Positions 51,908-58,675 of a stretch of DNA of 64,000 bases are shown here, one piece after another. The stretch is from JAGYLJ01 sp034661035 (GTDB lineage: Bacteria; Patescibacteriota; Minisyncoccia; Phycocordibacterales; UBA12079), in NCBI GenBank assembly GCA_034661035.1, contig JAYEKM010000008.1:31111-95110 (forward strand), read 5' to 3'. The notes beneath the pieces are model-generated. The model did not search any database and was not told the origin of the DNA. It saw only the letters and a list, made by a program, of their open reading frames with translations. The position numbers and the translations under genes are program-made. How positions within the stretch are numbered: the stretch's first letter is position 1; each line of letters opens with the position of its first letter.

Positions 51908-53002
51908 TTAACTATTAAAAACAAGTTTGTTTCTTAAGCCTGAAACATATCTCCAAGCTTCTAATTCCTTTCCTATCCTACCAGCAACAATTCCTTTCTC
52001 AATATCTATTTGGTCAGCAAACTTAATAATTTCTGTTTTTATATTAGCGGTATTTAGATTTTTCTTAAAATCTTGATAAATTTTATCGTTTCCTATTAAA
52101 ATTTTTTGAGCAAATACATTAGCCTCTTCCTCTTCTTTATTTTGTTTTGAACTCCCCCCGTTTTCCAATTCAATAAAACTTTCTTTTTTACCGTGCTTTA
52201 ATATATGTCCTATTTCGTGAAATAAAGTAAACCAAAAAATGTCAGCATATTTATTAAATAAACTTAATTGAATTAAAGGGTTTTCTTTTGAAATCCAATA
52301 AGTCGCTCCATTTACTTTCGTTTTTTTGAAATGAGGAACAAATACCAACTTAACACCCGCTTCTGCACATAGCTCAACTAATTGATTTAAGAAAACATCA
52401 GAACTTTCCTTAGTTAAAGAACGCATTTTATCAACATTTCGTTTTAAGATTCCTTTATCAAAAGAACCTATTTCTCTCTTATTAGCTTCTATTTCTCCAA
52501 TTCTTAACCAAGAAGCTAATGAATAATCATCAATTTTTCCTTTAACCGATCTTCTAAAAGAAACACCCATAATATCAGGAACAAAACCAAGAGAATTAAC
52601 ATTAAAAAATTTTAATAACTCCTCAACCTTTACAAGACTATTTGTCGTTTTTTCAACATATCCCCTTTGAGCCATTTCGTTATAACAAGAATAATCTTTT
52701 AAGAATTTTACTTCACTATTTAATCTTTCTTTTTCTTCTATTCTTGATTTATCTGCCCAATATCTTGCTTGTATGCTTACCAACATTTTTTGATCTAAAT
52801 CTAAAACTCTTTCAAGCTTCAAAGCGGTCTCGGGTGTAACGGGTTCTTTCCCGTTCAAAACTAAACTTATCGTTTTTTCAGACAAGCCGGTTCTCAAACT
52901 TAAATCAACTTGTGACATTCCAAGATATTCCAAAGTATCTTTAATAACCTCACAAGGATGTATCGCTATTGGAGAAATATAACCTATCTTTTTATTTACC
53001 AT
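51908..53002 (-). CDS. higA: HigA-type antitoxin: XRE HTH fused to ImmA/IrrE metallopeptidase
   Basis: 364 aa. N-terminal HTH (residues about 12-70): IHPCEVIKDTLEYLGMSQVDLSLRTGLSEKTISLVLNGKEPVTPETALKLERVL, the HigA/VapI type. C-terminal zinc protease domain: WFTLFHEIGHILKHGKK (HExxH), then EEEEANVFAQKIL with the third ligand Glu. Located 4 bp downstream of the putative toxin gene. HTH-ImmA fusions both repress the operon and can be relieved by proteolysis. A palindrome in the promoter (53386-53401) is the likely operator. Confidence 0.88.
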   Translation of the reverse strand: MVNKKIGYISPIAIHPCEVIKDTLEYLGMSQVDLSLRTGLSEKTISLVLNGKEPVTPETALKLERVLDLDQKMLVSIQARYWADKSRIEEKERLNSEVKFLKDYSCYNEMAQRGYVEKTTNSLVKVEELLKFFNVNSLGFVPDIMGVSFRRSVKGKIDDYSLASWLRIGEIEANKREIGSFDKGILKRNVDKMRSLTKESSDVFLNQLVELCAEAGVKLVFVPHFKKTKVNGATYWISKENPLIQLSLFNKYADIFWFTLFHEIGHILKHGKKESFIELENGGSSKQNKEEEEANVFAQKILIGNDKIYQDFKKNLNTANIKTEIIKFADQIDIEKGIVAGRIGKELEAWRYVSGLRNKLVFNS

Positions 53003-53006
53003 AATT

Positions 53007-53342
53007 TTATTTGTGATAATTTTTAATACCTAAAATTTTTATAGCAGTTATGGTGCTTTGGTTAGCAGGATCATAACTACCAAACGGCTCAAAAATTAAC
53101 CTATTTTTACTTCTTTTACCAGAAATACTTGGTAAATCAACTGCAAAATACAAAAACTTTTTCCCTTCTTTTATTGAATGTTTACCACTTGATACAGGAA
53201 CTTTTGTATAATTATCAGCCTCCGCTAACTCAATCAATCTTTGAGCAACCTTTTTTTCAACCTTAAGATCATACTTAGAAATAAGAAATTCAGAGTTTTC
53301 AAGTTGTTCTTTTAATTTATCACTATCCCAATGTATCTGCAT
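53007..53342 (-). CDS. higB: HigB-like (RelE-superfamily) toxin
   Basis: 111 aa. IHWDSDKLKEQLENSEFLISKYDLKVEKKVAQRLIELAEADNYTKVPVSSGKHSIKEGKKFLYFAVDLPSISGKRSKNRLIFEP shows the RelE/HigB layout: two N-terminal helices, then beta strands with HSIKEGKK and RLIFEPF. Such toxins cut ribosome-bound mRNA. Gene order toxin-antitoxin is the Hig arrangement. First gene after a near-consensus promoter. Confidence 0.75.
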   Translation of the reverse strand: MQIHWDSDKLKEQLENSEFLISKYDLKVEKKVAQRLIELAEADNYTKVPVSSGKHSIKEGKKFLYFAVDLPSISGKRSKNRLIFEPFGSYDPANQSTITAIKILGIKNYHK

Positions 53343-53385
53343 ATTATTTTAATAAAAAATAGTCAAAAAAGCAAATCTTCTTTAC

Positions 53386-53434
53386 CTTATGTGTTAATAA
53401 GTTTTATTATAACCTTTTTAATTATTTTAATCAA
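53386..53434 (-). promoter_or_regulatory. Promoter and likely operator of the toxin-antitoxin operon
   Basis: Minus strand: TTGATT (53434-53429), 17-nt spacer, TATAAT (53411-53406). The palindrome CTTAT-gtgtta-ATAAG (53386-53401) lies directly downstream of the -10, the expected place for autorepression by the HTH antitoxin. Confidence 0.65.
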
Positions 53435-53441
53435 GAAATTA

Positions 53442-54338
53442 CTAAACCAAATTATTCAATGGATGTTTAGTCATCTGCGATCTTAAATGTTCGGCACTGG
53501 CTGAAAGATAAATAGTTGTTGTTTTGATATCACTATGCCCCATCATTCTTGAAAGAGAATAAATATCACACCCTCCCTCCAACATTAAAGTAGCAAAGGT
53601 GTGCCTTAATTTATGCACATAAAACTTTATTTTTGAAACTTCATTCATCTTTCTAACCAAATGTTTTAAGCCGTCACCAGTAAAACCTTGATTTCGGTTC
53701 AATGATGCAAAGAACTCAGGACAAGTCTTCTTAAGACGTTTTCGCTCCTCTAAATACCTTTCTAATCGTCTTGCTAAGGTATAACTGATAGGAACTACTC
53801 TATCTTTAGACCCCTTCCCTTGTCTTACAAAAATAGAAAGGTTTTCTATATCAACATCGTTCAATTGTAAATTTAATAATTCACTCTTTCTTAATCCTGC
53901 AAAAACAAACATTGAAAAAATTGCATAATTTCTATGTCTCAAGTATTTATAATCATAAGGATAGTTATAAACAATATCTAACAACTTTAAGACTTCCTGT
54001 TTTGTTAGCTTCGGAGGTAATTTCTTTTCTATTTTAGGAACTTCTATATCTTCAATAAAATTAGTCTTCATATGTCCGTTTTCTACACACCAACGAAAGA
54101 AAACAATTAGTGATTTATGGTAACAAATAAAAGTTCTGGGTTTCCAATTCCTTTCAACCCTACCAAACAAAAAGAAATCTTTTACGTTCTTGTCAGTTAT
54201 GTCTTCAATTTGAGTAATCCCCGAAACTTTAGAAAAATACTTTGTTGAACTTTTATAGTTCACTGTAGTGTTAGGAGAATAACCACGAATAAACAATGAG
54301 TAATCACAAAACTCTTGAACCAATGTTTTTATATACAT
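53442..54338 (-). CDS. Tyrosine recombinase/integrase 2 (XerC/D-like)
   Basis: 298 aa. N-terminal core-binding domain (LVQEFCDYSLFIRGYSPNTTVNYKSS), catalytic motifs FAGLRKSELLNLQLNDVD (Arg I), RQGKGSKDRVVPIS (Lys), YVHKLRHTFATLMLEGG (HxxR) and RMMGHSDIKTTTIYLS (H and Tyr). All catalytic residues are present. It lies 31 bp downstream of the replacement tRNA-Thr on the same strand, near the right end of the element, so it could be transcribed with the tRNA. Only distantly similar to integrase 1. Confidence 0.92.
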   Translation of the reverse strand: MYIKTLVQEFCDYSLFIRGYSPNTTVNYKSSTKYFSKVSGITQIEDITDKNVKDFFLFGRVERNWKPRTFICYHKSLIVFFRWCVENGHMKTNFIEDIEVPKIEKKLPPKLTKQEVLKLLDIVYNYPYDYKYLRHRNYAIFSMFVFAGLRKSELLNLQLNDVDIENLSIFVRQGKGSKDRVVPISYTLARRLERYLEERKRLKKTCPEFFASLNRNQGFTGDGLKHLVRKMNEVSKIKFYVHKLRHTFATLMLEGGCDIYSLSRMMGHSDIKTTTIYLSASAEHLRSQMTKHPLNNLV

Positions 54339-54369
54339 ATTACTGCTTTTTATTGCAGTATTTTCTTTG

Positions 54370-54442
54370 AGCCGTTGATCGGAATTGAACCGATGACTTC
54401 CGCCTTACCATGGCGGTACTCTACCAACTGAGTTACAACGGC
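54370..54442 (-). tRNA. tRNA-Thr(GGT), carried by the element (replacement copy)
   Basis: Complete cloverleaf on the minus strand: acceptor GCCGTTG/CAACGGC, D-arm ACTCAGTTGGTAGAGT, anticodon stem CCGCC/GGCGG with loop ATGGTAA (anticodon GGT), T-arm ATCGG-TTCAATT-CCGAT. Its stems differ from the split host tRNA (CATCC/GGATG, GCCCAGA/TCTGGGC), so it is not a duplication of it but has the same specificity. It sits inside the element next to integrase 2. Confidence 0.92.
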
Positions 54443-54468
54443 ATATATTTTTTAATTACCCGATGACC

Positions 54469-54482
54469 TCATCCCTCAGGGT
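54469..54482. repeat. tRNA-like fragment near the element's right end
   Basis: CGATGACCTCATCC differs by one base from CGCTGACCTCATCC in the 3' half of the split tRNA-Thr. GATGACCTCAT also occurs near the left end (about 45052). It may be a remnant of earlier insertions or an arm-type recombinase site. Confidence 0.4.
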
Positions 54483-54562
54483 GTTGGTCTATAAAGTATC
54501 AAAAACAACCATTACATCTTTATTTATCAATATATCTTAATTTTTTAAGGTAGACCCACATA

Positions 54563-54600
54563 TTACCATGGATGCGCTCTACCAACTGAGCTATCTGGGC
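54563..54600 (-). pseudogene. 5' half of the disrupted tRNA-Thr(GGT) (element right junction, attR)
   Basis: Minus strand GCCCAGA TA GCTCAGTTGGTAGAGC G CATCC ATGGTAA, then unrelated sequence. It complements the 3' half at 44923-44964. TTACCAT at 54563-54569 is the crossover core. Confidence 0.92.
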
Positions 54601-54658
54601 TTTTACATTTCGCACACAATATCAATTTCCTATACACTAAGACCAGGATCCTACCAAT

Positions 54659-54713
54659 CCCGACGATTCTGTCGGGACCCCGACCTTCAGCGTCGGGGCT
54701 GAGCTATCTGGGC
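54659..54713. repeat. Palindromic insertions after a duplicated tRNA 5' end
   Basis: A second copy of the first 15 nt of the split tRNA (minus-strand GCCCAGATAGCTCAG, 54713-54699) is followed by two GC-rich hairpins (CCCCGAC...GTCGGGG at 54678-54698 and CCCGAC-gattct-GTCGGG at 54659-54676), then ATTGGTAGGATCC and degenerate sequence up to the main 5' half. It looks like an insertion in the D-loop of a tRNA copy, or an insertion with a 15-bp duplication. Confidence 0.6.
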
Positions 54714-54725
54714 TTACTAATCTAT

Positions 54726-54754
54726 ATAGTATTTTATTTTAAGTGTTTTTGCAA
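54726..54754 (-). promoter_or_regulatory. Promoter of the (split) tRNA-Thr operon
   Basis: Minus strand TTGCAA (54754-54749), 17-nt spacer, TACTAT (54731-54726); a start is expected near 54719, just before the tRNA 5' fragment at 54713. Through the junction it could transcribe the element's own tRNA-Thr and integrase 2. Confidence 0.65.
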
Positions 54755-54829
54755 AAAAAGCTTATCCTAATAAAAATAGAAGGGGCTTGGTCACGAATCA
54801 CTAATGATTTTATTCGTGCTTCACAAAGC

Positions 54830-54855
54830 AAAACCCCAACGCTATCACGTTGGGG
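54830..54855 (-). terminator. Terminator downstream of tRNA-Asp
   Basis: CCCCAACG-loop-CGTTGGGG (8-bp GC-rich stem) followed by TTTT on the minus strand, 15 bp after the end of tRNA-Asp. A second imperfect stem (CACGAAT...ATTCGTG, about 54791-54818) follows. Confidence 0.75.
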
Positions 54856-54870
54856 CCTAACTGTATTATG

Positions 54871-54945
54871 CGCGAGTGATGGGACTTGAACCCACGACCT
54901 CCGCTGTGACAGAGCGGCGCTCTAACCAAACTGAGCTACACCCGC
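54871..54945 (-). tRNA. tRNA-Asp(GTC)
   Basis: Acceptor GCGGGTG/CACTCGC (one G-T pair), D-arm GCTCAGTTTGGTTAGAGC, anticodon stem CCGCT/AGCGG with loop CTGTCAC (anticodon GTC), T-arm GTGGG-TTCAAGT-CCCAT. Its first ten bases are also the last codons and stop of the upstream LAGLIDADG ORF. Confidence 0.92.
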
Positions 54946-55604
54946 ATTTTTATAAATTTTTCAAATCGATCCTTTTTTCTTGGTAAGAATAAACTATTCC
55001 CAAGCCCATTATACATTAAATTATATAATTTTAAAGAATCTTTAACACTATACTTTAAACAAAAAGCACTCCTTTTGCAACTAATCCCACCCCCCAATAT
55101 TCCCTCTTTTTGTATATTATTATGTAAAGAATTCAAAAAATCTTTAGAACACGAAGTAAAAACTGTGTGAATCACAAAAGTTTGAGTTTTTCTATTCTTA
55201 TGGACAAAACCTGTCCAAACATTACCGTCACCATCAAAATAACCTCTCACAAAATCTCCAAAATACTTTTTAGGAATATTATTAGGAAGTTTTAATCGAT
55301 AAGTTTTTCTTTCTTTAATACCTAATCTTGCTAAATCCTCACAAATTTCATTACTTCCTATTTGCAAACGATAAAATATACTTTTATCTTTATTATGAAT
55401 TCTTTTACTTATTTTATGTTCAGAGCCAATAACAGAACGGATACTAAACAACAATTCCTTATCTTTTATTTGGATAGCAAAATAATTTGATCCTCTCTTA
55501 CTGCTAAATACATAGCCATCAGCCATAAAAAATCCTAATATATACGCCATCTCTGGCGACCATTTTTTAAAAAAATCCTTATTTACTTTTTTATAAATGG
55601 GCAC
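54936..55604 (-). CDS. LAGLIDADG homing endonuclease
   Basis: 222 aa with both LAGLIDADG helices: PEMAYILGFFMADGYVFS (about 18-35) and FGDFVRGYFDGDGNVWTG (about 114-131), the catalytic Asp in each. Free-standing, not in a visible intron or intein. It lies between tRNA-Met and tRNA-Asp, and its C-terminal codons (MRV-stop, ATG CGG GTG TAG) are formed by the first bases of tRNA-Asp, so insertion was exactly at the tRNA 5' end. Probably recognises a tRNA-region target. Confidence 0.9.
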   Translation of the reverse strand: MPIYKKVNKDFFKKWSPEMAYILGFFMADGYVFSSKRGSNYFAIQIKDKELLFSIRSVIGSEHKISKRIHNKDKSIFYRLQIGSNEICEDLARLGIKERKTYRLKLPNNIPKKYFGDFVRGYFDGDGNVWTGFVHKNRKTQTFVIHTVFTSCSKDFLNSLHNNIQKEGILGGGISCKRSAFCLKYSVKDSLKLYNLMYNGLGNSLFLPRKKDRFEKFIKMRV

Positions 55605-55663
55605 ACTGATATTATATATTGTGACAGGACATTTACCTAACCACTATTGTATAAAAACTTTTG

Positions 55664-55737
55664 TGTCGATGGAAGGATTCGAACCTTCGATCTGGCGCGT
55701 ATGAGACGCCCGCTTTAACCAACTAAGCTACACCGAC
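55664..55737 (-). tRNA. tRNA-Met(CAT) (elongator Met or Ile2)
   Basis: Acceptor GTCGGTG/CATCGAC with discriminator A, D-arm GCTTAGTTGGTTAAAGC, anticodon stem GGCGT/GCGCC (one G-T/G-C edge) with loop CTCATAC (anticodon CAT). Not the initiator, which is at 55842. A CAT anticodon could also be lysidine-modified tRNA-Ile2; sequence alone does not settle it. Confidence 0.88.
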
Positions 55738-55802
55738 ATAATCTATAATATTAAACCTAATATAGCATAAATCAAAGTATTTTTAAATAAAGCCACCAAC
55801 GC

Positions 55803-55834
55803 AAACACCGACATTTCAAGAAATGTCGGTGTTT
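55803..55834. terminator. Terminator between the two CAT tRNAs
   Basis: AAACACCGACATTT-caag-AAATGTCGGTGTTT, 14-bp perfect stem, downstream of tRNA-fMet on the minus strand. Confidence 0.75.
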
Positions 55835-55841
55835 AAATTTG

Positions 55842-55912
55842 TTGCGGGAGTCTGATTCGAACAGACAACTGGAGGTTATGAGCCTCCTGAGTTACCATTA
55901 CTCCATCCCGCG
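55842..55912 (-). tRNA. Initiator tRNA-fMet(CAT)
   Basis: Minus strand CGCGGGA ... TCCCGCA-A: C1 opposite A72 is the bacterial initiator mark. D-arm GAGTAATGGTAACTC, anticodon stem GGAGG/CCTCC with loop CTCATAA (CAT), T-arm GTCTG-TTCGAAT-CAGAC. Its first 24 bases recur twice upstream in a tandem repeat. Confidence 0.9.
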
Positions 55913-56114
55913 ATATTTATATTCAATTTTCCAAAACTTTAAACTAAATTTATAACCTCCAAGGTTATAAGTCTATTGCCCCCTTCCGTGAGTTACCATT
56001 ACTCCATCCCGCGATATTTATATTCAATTTTCCAAAACTTTAAACTAAATTTATAACCTCCAAGGTTATAAGTCTATTGCCCCCTTCCGTGAGTTACCAT
56101 TACTCCATCCCGCG
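55889..56114 (-). repeat. Tandem 101-bp repeats containing the tRNA-fMet 5' end
   Basis: The 24-nt 5' end of tRNA-fMet occurs at 55889-55912 (in the real gene), 55990-56013 and 56091-56114, exactly 101 bp apart. The 77-bp spacers are identical and contain an ATAACC...GGTTAT hairpin and an AATATAAAT sequence just before the tRNA start. The duplication therefore multiplies the probable promoter plus tRNA start. Confidence 0.9.
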
Positions 56115-56129
56115 ATATATTAATTAATC

Positions 56130-56266
56130 AAAAGTCTGTAAAGTCCATAAAGTCTAAAGTCTTTTTTCTAATTTATAAAATATACCGTAAAAACACTTAA
56201 AAAACAAGTTACTCTAGTTTGAGCTTTTGACTTTATGGGCTTTATGAACTTTCGGCTTTCGACTCT
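56130..56266. mobile_element. Gene-less MITE-like copy of the B repeat (B5)
   Basis: AAAAGTCTGTAAAGTCC + ATAAAGTCTAAAGTC on the left and TTTTGACTTTATGGGC + TTTATGAACTTTCGG on the right form inverted arms about 55 bp apart. It sits at the end of the HEPN-like membrane-protein gene. Confidence 0.65.
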
Positions 56267-56852
56267 ATATATATTCAAATTCTTCAAAAACTTGTCTATA
56301 TAAATCAATTGCTTTTTTAGCTGTTCTTTTAGTCAAAATTATATCAGAACCTCCATGAGCTATACTATTTCTAATTTTATGAGCTTCCCAAGCTTTGTCC
56401 AAAGTAAGAAAATCACTTCTTTCAATTCCTTTTAACTTCTCTCCAACTCCTTCACCATGATAACCTGACTTTATTAACATCTTTTCCAAAATAACATCAG
56501 CGTCTAAAATAGCCAACTTCCACTCTGACTGAGATTCAGATTCCATATAATTTAAGATTCTTTCCCAACGTTCATTTTTAGAACCTTTTTCATCCATATC
56601 AGCAAAAGGTGAAATCACCGTATCAAAAACTTCTCTATCTTTTTCCTTAACCACTTGAATTTTCTGATATAAATACCAAAAACAAACAATACAAACAAGA
56701 GAAATTATAGTAGCAATAAACATTAGCTCAGCCCAGTACTTGTGATACAAGTCAAACAACGTGGCTGGATTTAAATAATGAATTAAGAATCCTATTAAAC
56801 CATAAATCCAAGCGTAGATTTGTTGAATATTTAAAAAATCTATATTCTCCAT
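56265..56852 (-). CDS. Membrane-anchored HEPN-like protein
   Basis: 195 aa. Two hydrophobic segments (IYAWIYGLIGFLIHYL and LMFIATIISLVCIVCFWYLYQ), then a soluble helical domain: WERILNYMESESQSEWKLAILDADVILEKMLIKSGYHGEGVGEKL and AHKIRNSIAHGGSDIILTKRTAKKAIDLY. The RNSIAH motif (R-x3-4-H) is typical of HEPN folds. I recall similar proteins in CPR genomes; function is unknown. Confidence 0.6.
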   Translation of the reverse strand: MENIDFLNIQQIYAWIYGLIGFLIHYLNPATLFDLYHKYWAELMFIATIISLVCIVCFWYLYQKIQVVKEKDREVFDTVISPFADMDEKGSKNERWERILNYMESESQSEWKLAILDADVILEKMLIKSGYHGEGVGEKLKGIERSDFLTLDKAWEAHKIRNSIAHGGSDIILTKRTAKKAIDLYRQVFEEFEYI

Positions 56853-56954
56853 GGTTTACATTATAAAATAATTAAAGAAAATTTGCGACTAAAACAATTC
56901 TAAAAATTGTTCGTCCGATCAAGATAAAGGCTTGATTTAGGATGTAAGTTATCC

Positions 56955-58385
56955 CTATTTATTATTTTCTCCCAAAAAACTTTTGCTAATTTCAAATAGA
57001 ATATTTTCTTGCATTTTAGGAGCAAAAATTTGTAGACCTAAAGGCAATTCCTTGCCTTCTCTGTTAGTAAATCCAGAAGGAATTGAGATAGCCGGAGTAC
57101 CAGTTACATTAGCCGAAACAGTAAAAGTATCAGCTAAATACATCTTTAAAGGATCACTTATTTTTTCACCAATTTTAAAAGCTGGAAACGGTGAAGTTGG
57201 AGTTATAATAACATCAACTTCATTAAAAGCTTTTTTAAAATCATCTTTTATAACATTCCTCAAAGCCACCGCTTTGTTATAATAGGCATCATAATAACCT
57301 GCTGACAAAACATAAGTTCCCAACATTATTCTTCGACGAACTTCTTTCCCAAAACCTTGACCCTTAGTTTTCATATAATCACCAAGAAGATTATCCCCTT
57401 CTTTTAGAGAACCATACCTAATCCCATCATATCTAGATAAATTTGTTGAAGCTTCTGCTGGCATAATGATGTAATACACAGCTAAGGCATAATTAATATT
57501 AGGTAGTTCAACCTCTTTTATTTTATAACCAAGTTTTTTCAACCGTTCAATTGAGTCATTAAAATTAACTAAAACGTCTTCGTCAATTCCCTCTTTTAAG
57601 AAACGTCTAGGTACCCCAATTGTTATTTCTTCACCAAATTTAATTTGCGACTCATCATAAACATCATTTGGAATAGTAGTACTATCCATCTTATCTTGCC
57701 CTTTAATACAATCAAAAATAATTTGATTATCATCAACAGTTTTACCCAAAGGGCTAATCTGATCTAAGGAAGATCCCATAGCCATAGCTCCATAACGAGA
57801 AACTACCCCATAGGTTGACTTCATTCCAACTACTCCGCAAAAACTAGCCGGTTGACGAATAGAACCACCGGTATCAGTCCCTAAAGCTCCCAAACAAGCT
57901 CCTACAGCCACTGCCACGGCTGAACCACCAGAAGACCCTCCCGGAACTCTTGTCTCGTCATGAGGATTTTTAGTAACACCATAGGCAGAGTTTTCAGTTG
58001 AACCACCCATAGCAAACTCATCCAAATTAGCTCCACCAATAAATACAGCTCCGGCTTCTTTTAACCTTTTTATGACAGTCGCATCATAAACAGCATGATA
58101 ATTATCTAAAATTTTAGAACCAGCTGTTGTTCTTTTACCCTCTATTAAAATATTATTCTTTATCGCTAAAGGTATCCCTGTTAGAAGATTGATCTGTCCC
58201 TCCTTAATTTTTTCATCAGCTAATTTTGCCTGATCTAAAACATCATCAAAAACTTCAATAAATATGTTTAAATCTGGATTAATGTTATCTAAACAAGCCT
58301 GAGCTAATTCGCAGGCAGTAAAATCACCAGCCACTAAGTGCTCATGAGCTTTCCTTATCGTTAATTTTCTGGTATCAATTTTCAC
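56955..58385 (-). CDS. gatA: Asp-tRNA(Asn)/Glu-tRNA(Gln) amidotransferase subunit A
   Basis: 476-aa amidase-signature subunit that releases ammonia from glutamine for tRNA-dependent Gln/Asn formation. Catalytic set: Lys in PLAIKNNILIEG (about 72-83), GGSSGGSAVAVAVGACLGALGTDTGGSIRQPASFCG (about 149-185) containing the Ser-cis-Ser-Lys triad serines. Length normal. Overlaps gatC by 4 bp; gatB is not in the window. Confidence 0.96.
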   Translation of the reverse strand: MKIDTRKLTIRKAHEHLVAGDFTACELAQACLDNINPDLNIFIEVFDDVLDQAKLADEKIKEGQINLLTGIPLAIKNNILIEGKRTTAGSKILDNYHAVYDATVIKRLKEAGAVFIGGANLDEFAMGGSTENSAYGVTKNPHDETRVPGGSSGGSAVAVAVGACLGALGTDTGGSIRQPASFCGVVGMKSTYGVVSRYGAMAMGSSLDQISPLGKTVDDNQIIFDCIKGQDKMDSTTIPNDVYDESQIKFGEEITIGVPRRFLKEGIDEDVLVNFNDSIERLKKLGYKIKEVELPNINYALAVYYIIMPAEASTNLSRYDGIRYGSLKEGDNLLGDYMKTKGQGFGKEVRRRIMLGTYVLSAGYYDAYYNKAVALRNVIKDDFKKAFNEVDVIITPTSPFPAFKIGEKISDPLKMYLADTFTVSANVTGTPAISIPSGFTNREGKELPLGLQIFAPKMQENILFEISKSFLGENNK

Positions 58386-58660
58386 AGGATTTTTTTCACT
58401 TTAAAATAACCGTTTTCTTTCTTTGGTGCCTCAGACAAAATTGAGTCCGTAAATTCACCACTTTCATGAGATTTTTCATCTTCTCTCAATACATTTCTCA
58501 AATTACCAGTAATTTTTTTTTCTTTATCTATATCAATTGTTTGAATTTGATCAACAAAACCTAAGATAGAGTCCATATCTTTTAACAACTGTCCTTTTTC
58601 CTCCTGAGAAAGGTTAATTCTACATAAATTAGCCAAATTCTCTATTTCTTTTATTTCCAT
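58382..58660 (-). CDS. gatC: Amidotransferase subunit C
   Basis: 92 aa. EIENLANLCRINLSQEEKGQLLKDMDSILGFVDQIQTIDID and the C-terminal LSEAPKKENGYFKVKKIL are classic GatC blocks (N-terminal helices, conserved C-terminal vPxil-like tail). Stabilises GatA-GatB. 4-bp overlap with gatA, so translationally coupled; 15 bp after ligA. Confidence 0.93.
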   Translation of the reverse strand: MEIKEIENLANLCRINLSQEEKGQLLKDMDSILGFVDQIQTIDIDKEKKITGNLRNVLREDEKSHESGEFTDSILSEAPKKENGYFKVKKIL

Positions 58661-58675
58661 AGGTTTATTTTAACA

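Larger units (their letters stand above)
44958..54569. mobile_element. 9.6-kb integrative element inserted in the anticodon loop of tRNA-Thr(GGT)
   Basis: Direct repeats TTACCAT (44958-44964 and 54563-54569) bound the element and equal the 7-nt anticodon loop. The anticodon stem (CATCC/GGATG) gives the symmetric core arms expected of a tyrosine-recombinase attB. Contents: two tyrosine recombinases near the two ends, toxin-antitoxin pair, DUF2188, large membrane protein, MraZ-like, terminase-small-like, coiled-coil membrane protein, Abi/HEPN-like protein, and a complete replacement tRNA-Thr(GGT). All protein genes are on the minus strand. The 44965-45146 left end has no gene; GATGACCTCAT occurs near both ends (about 45049 and 54471). 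No replication or conjugation gene recognised. Confidence 0.88.

Noticed and set aside
54469..54482. Additional tRNA gene near the right end of the element
   Set aside because: Only about 14 nt resemble a tRNA; no cloverleaf can be formed.
55889..56114. CRISPR array
   Set aside because: Units are 101 bp, contain a tRNA 5' end, and the spacers are identical rather than unique; tandem duplication fits.
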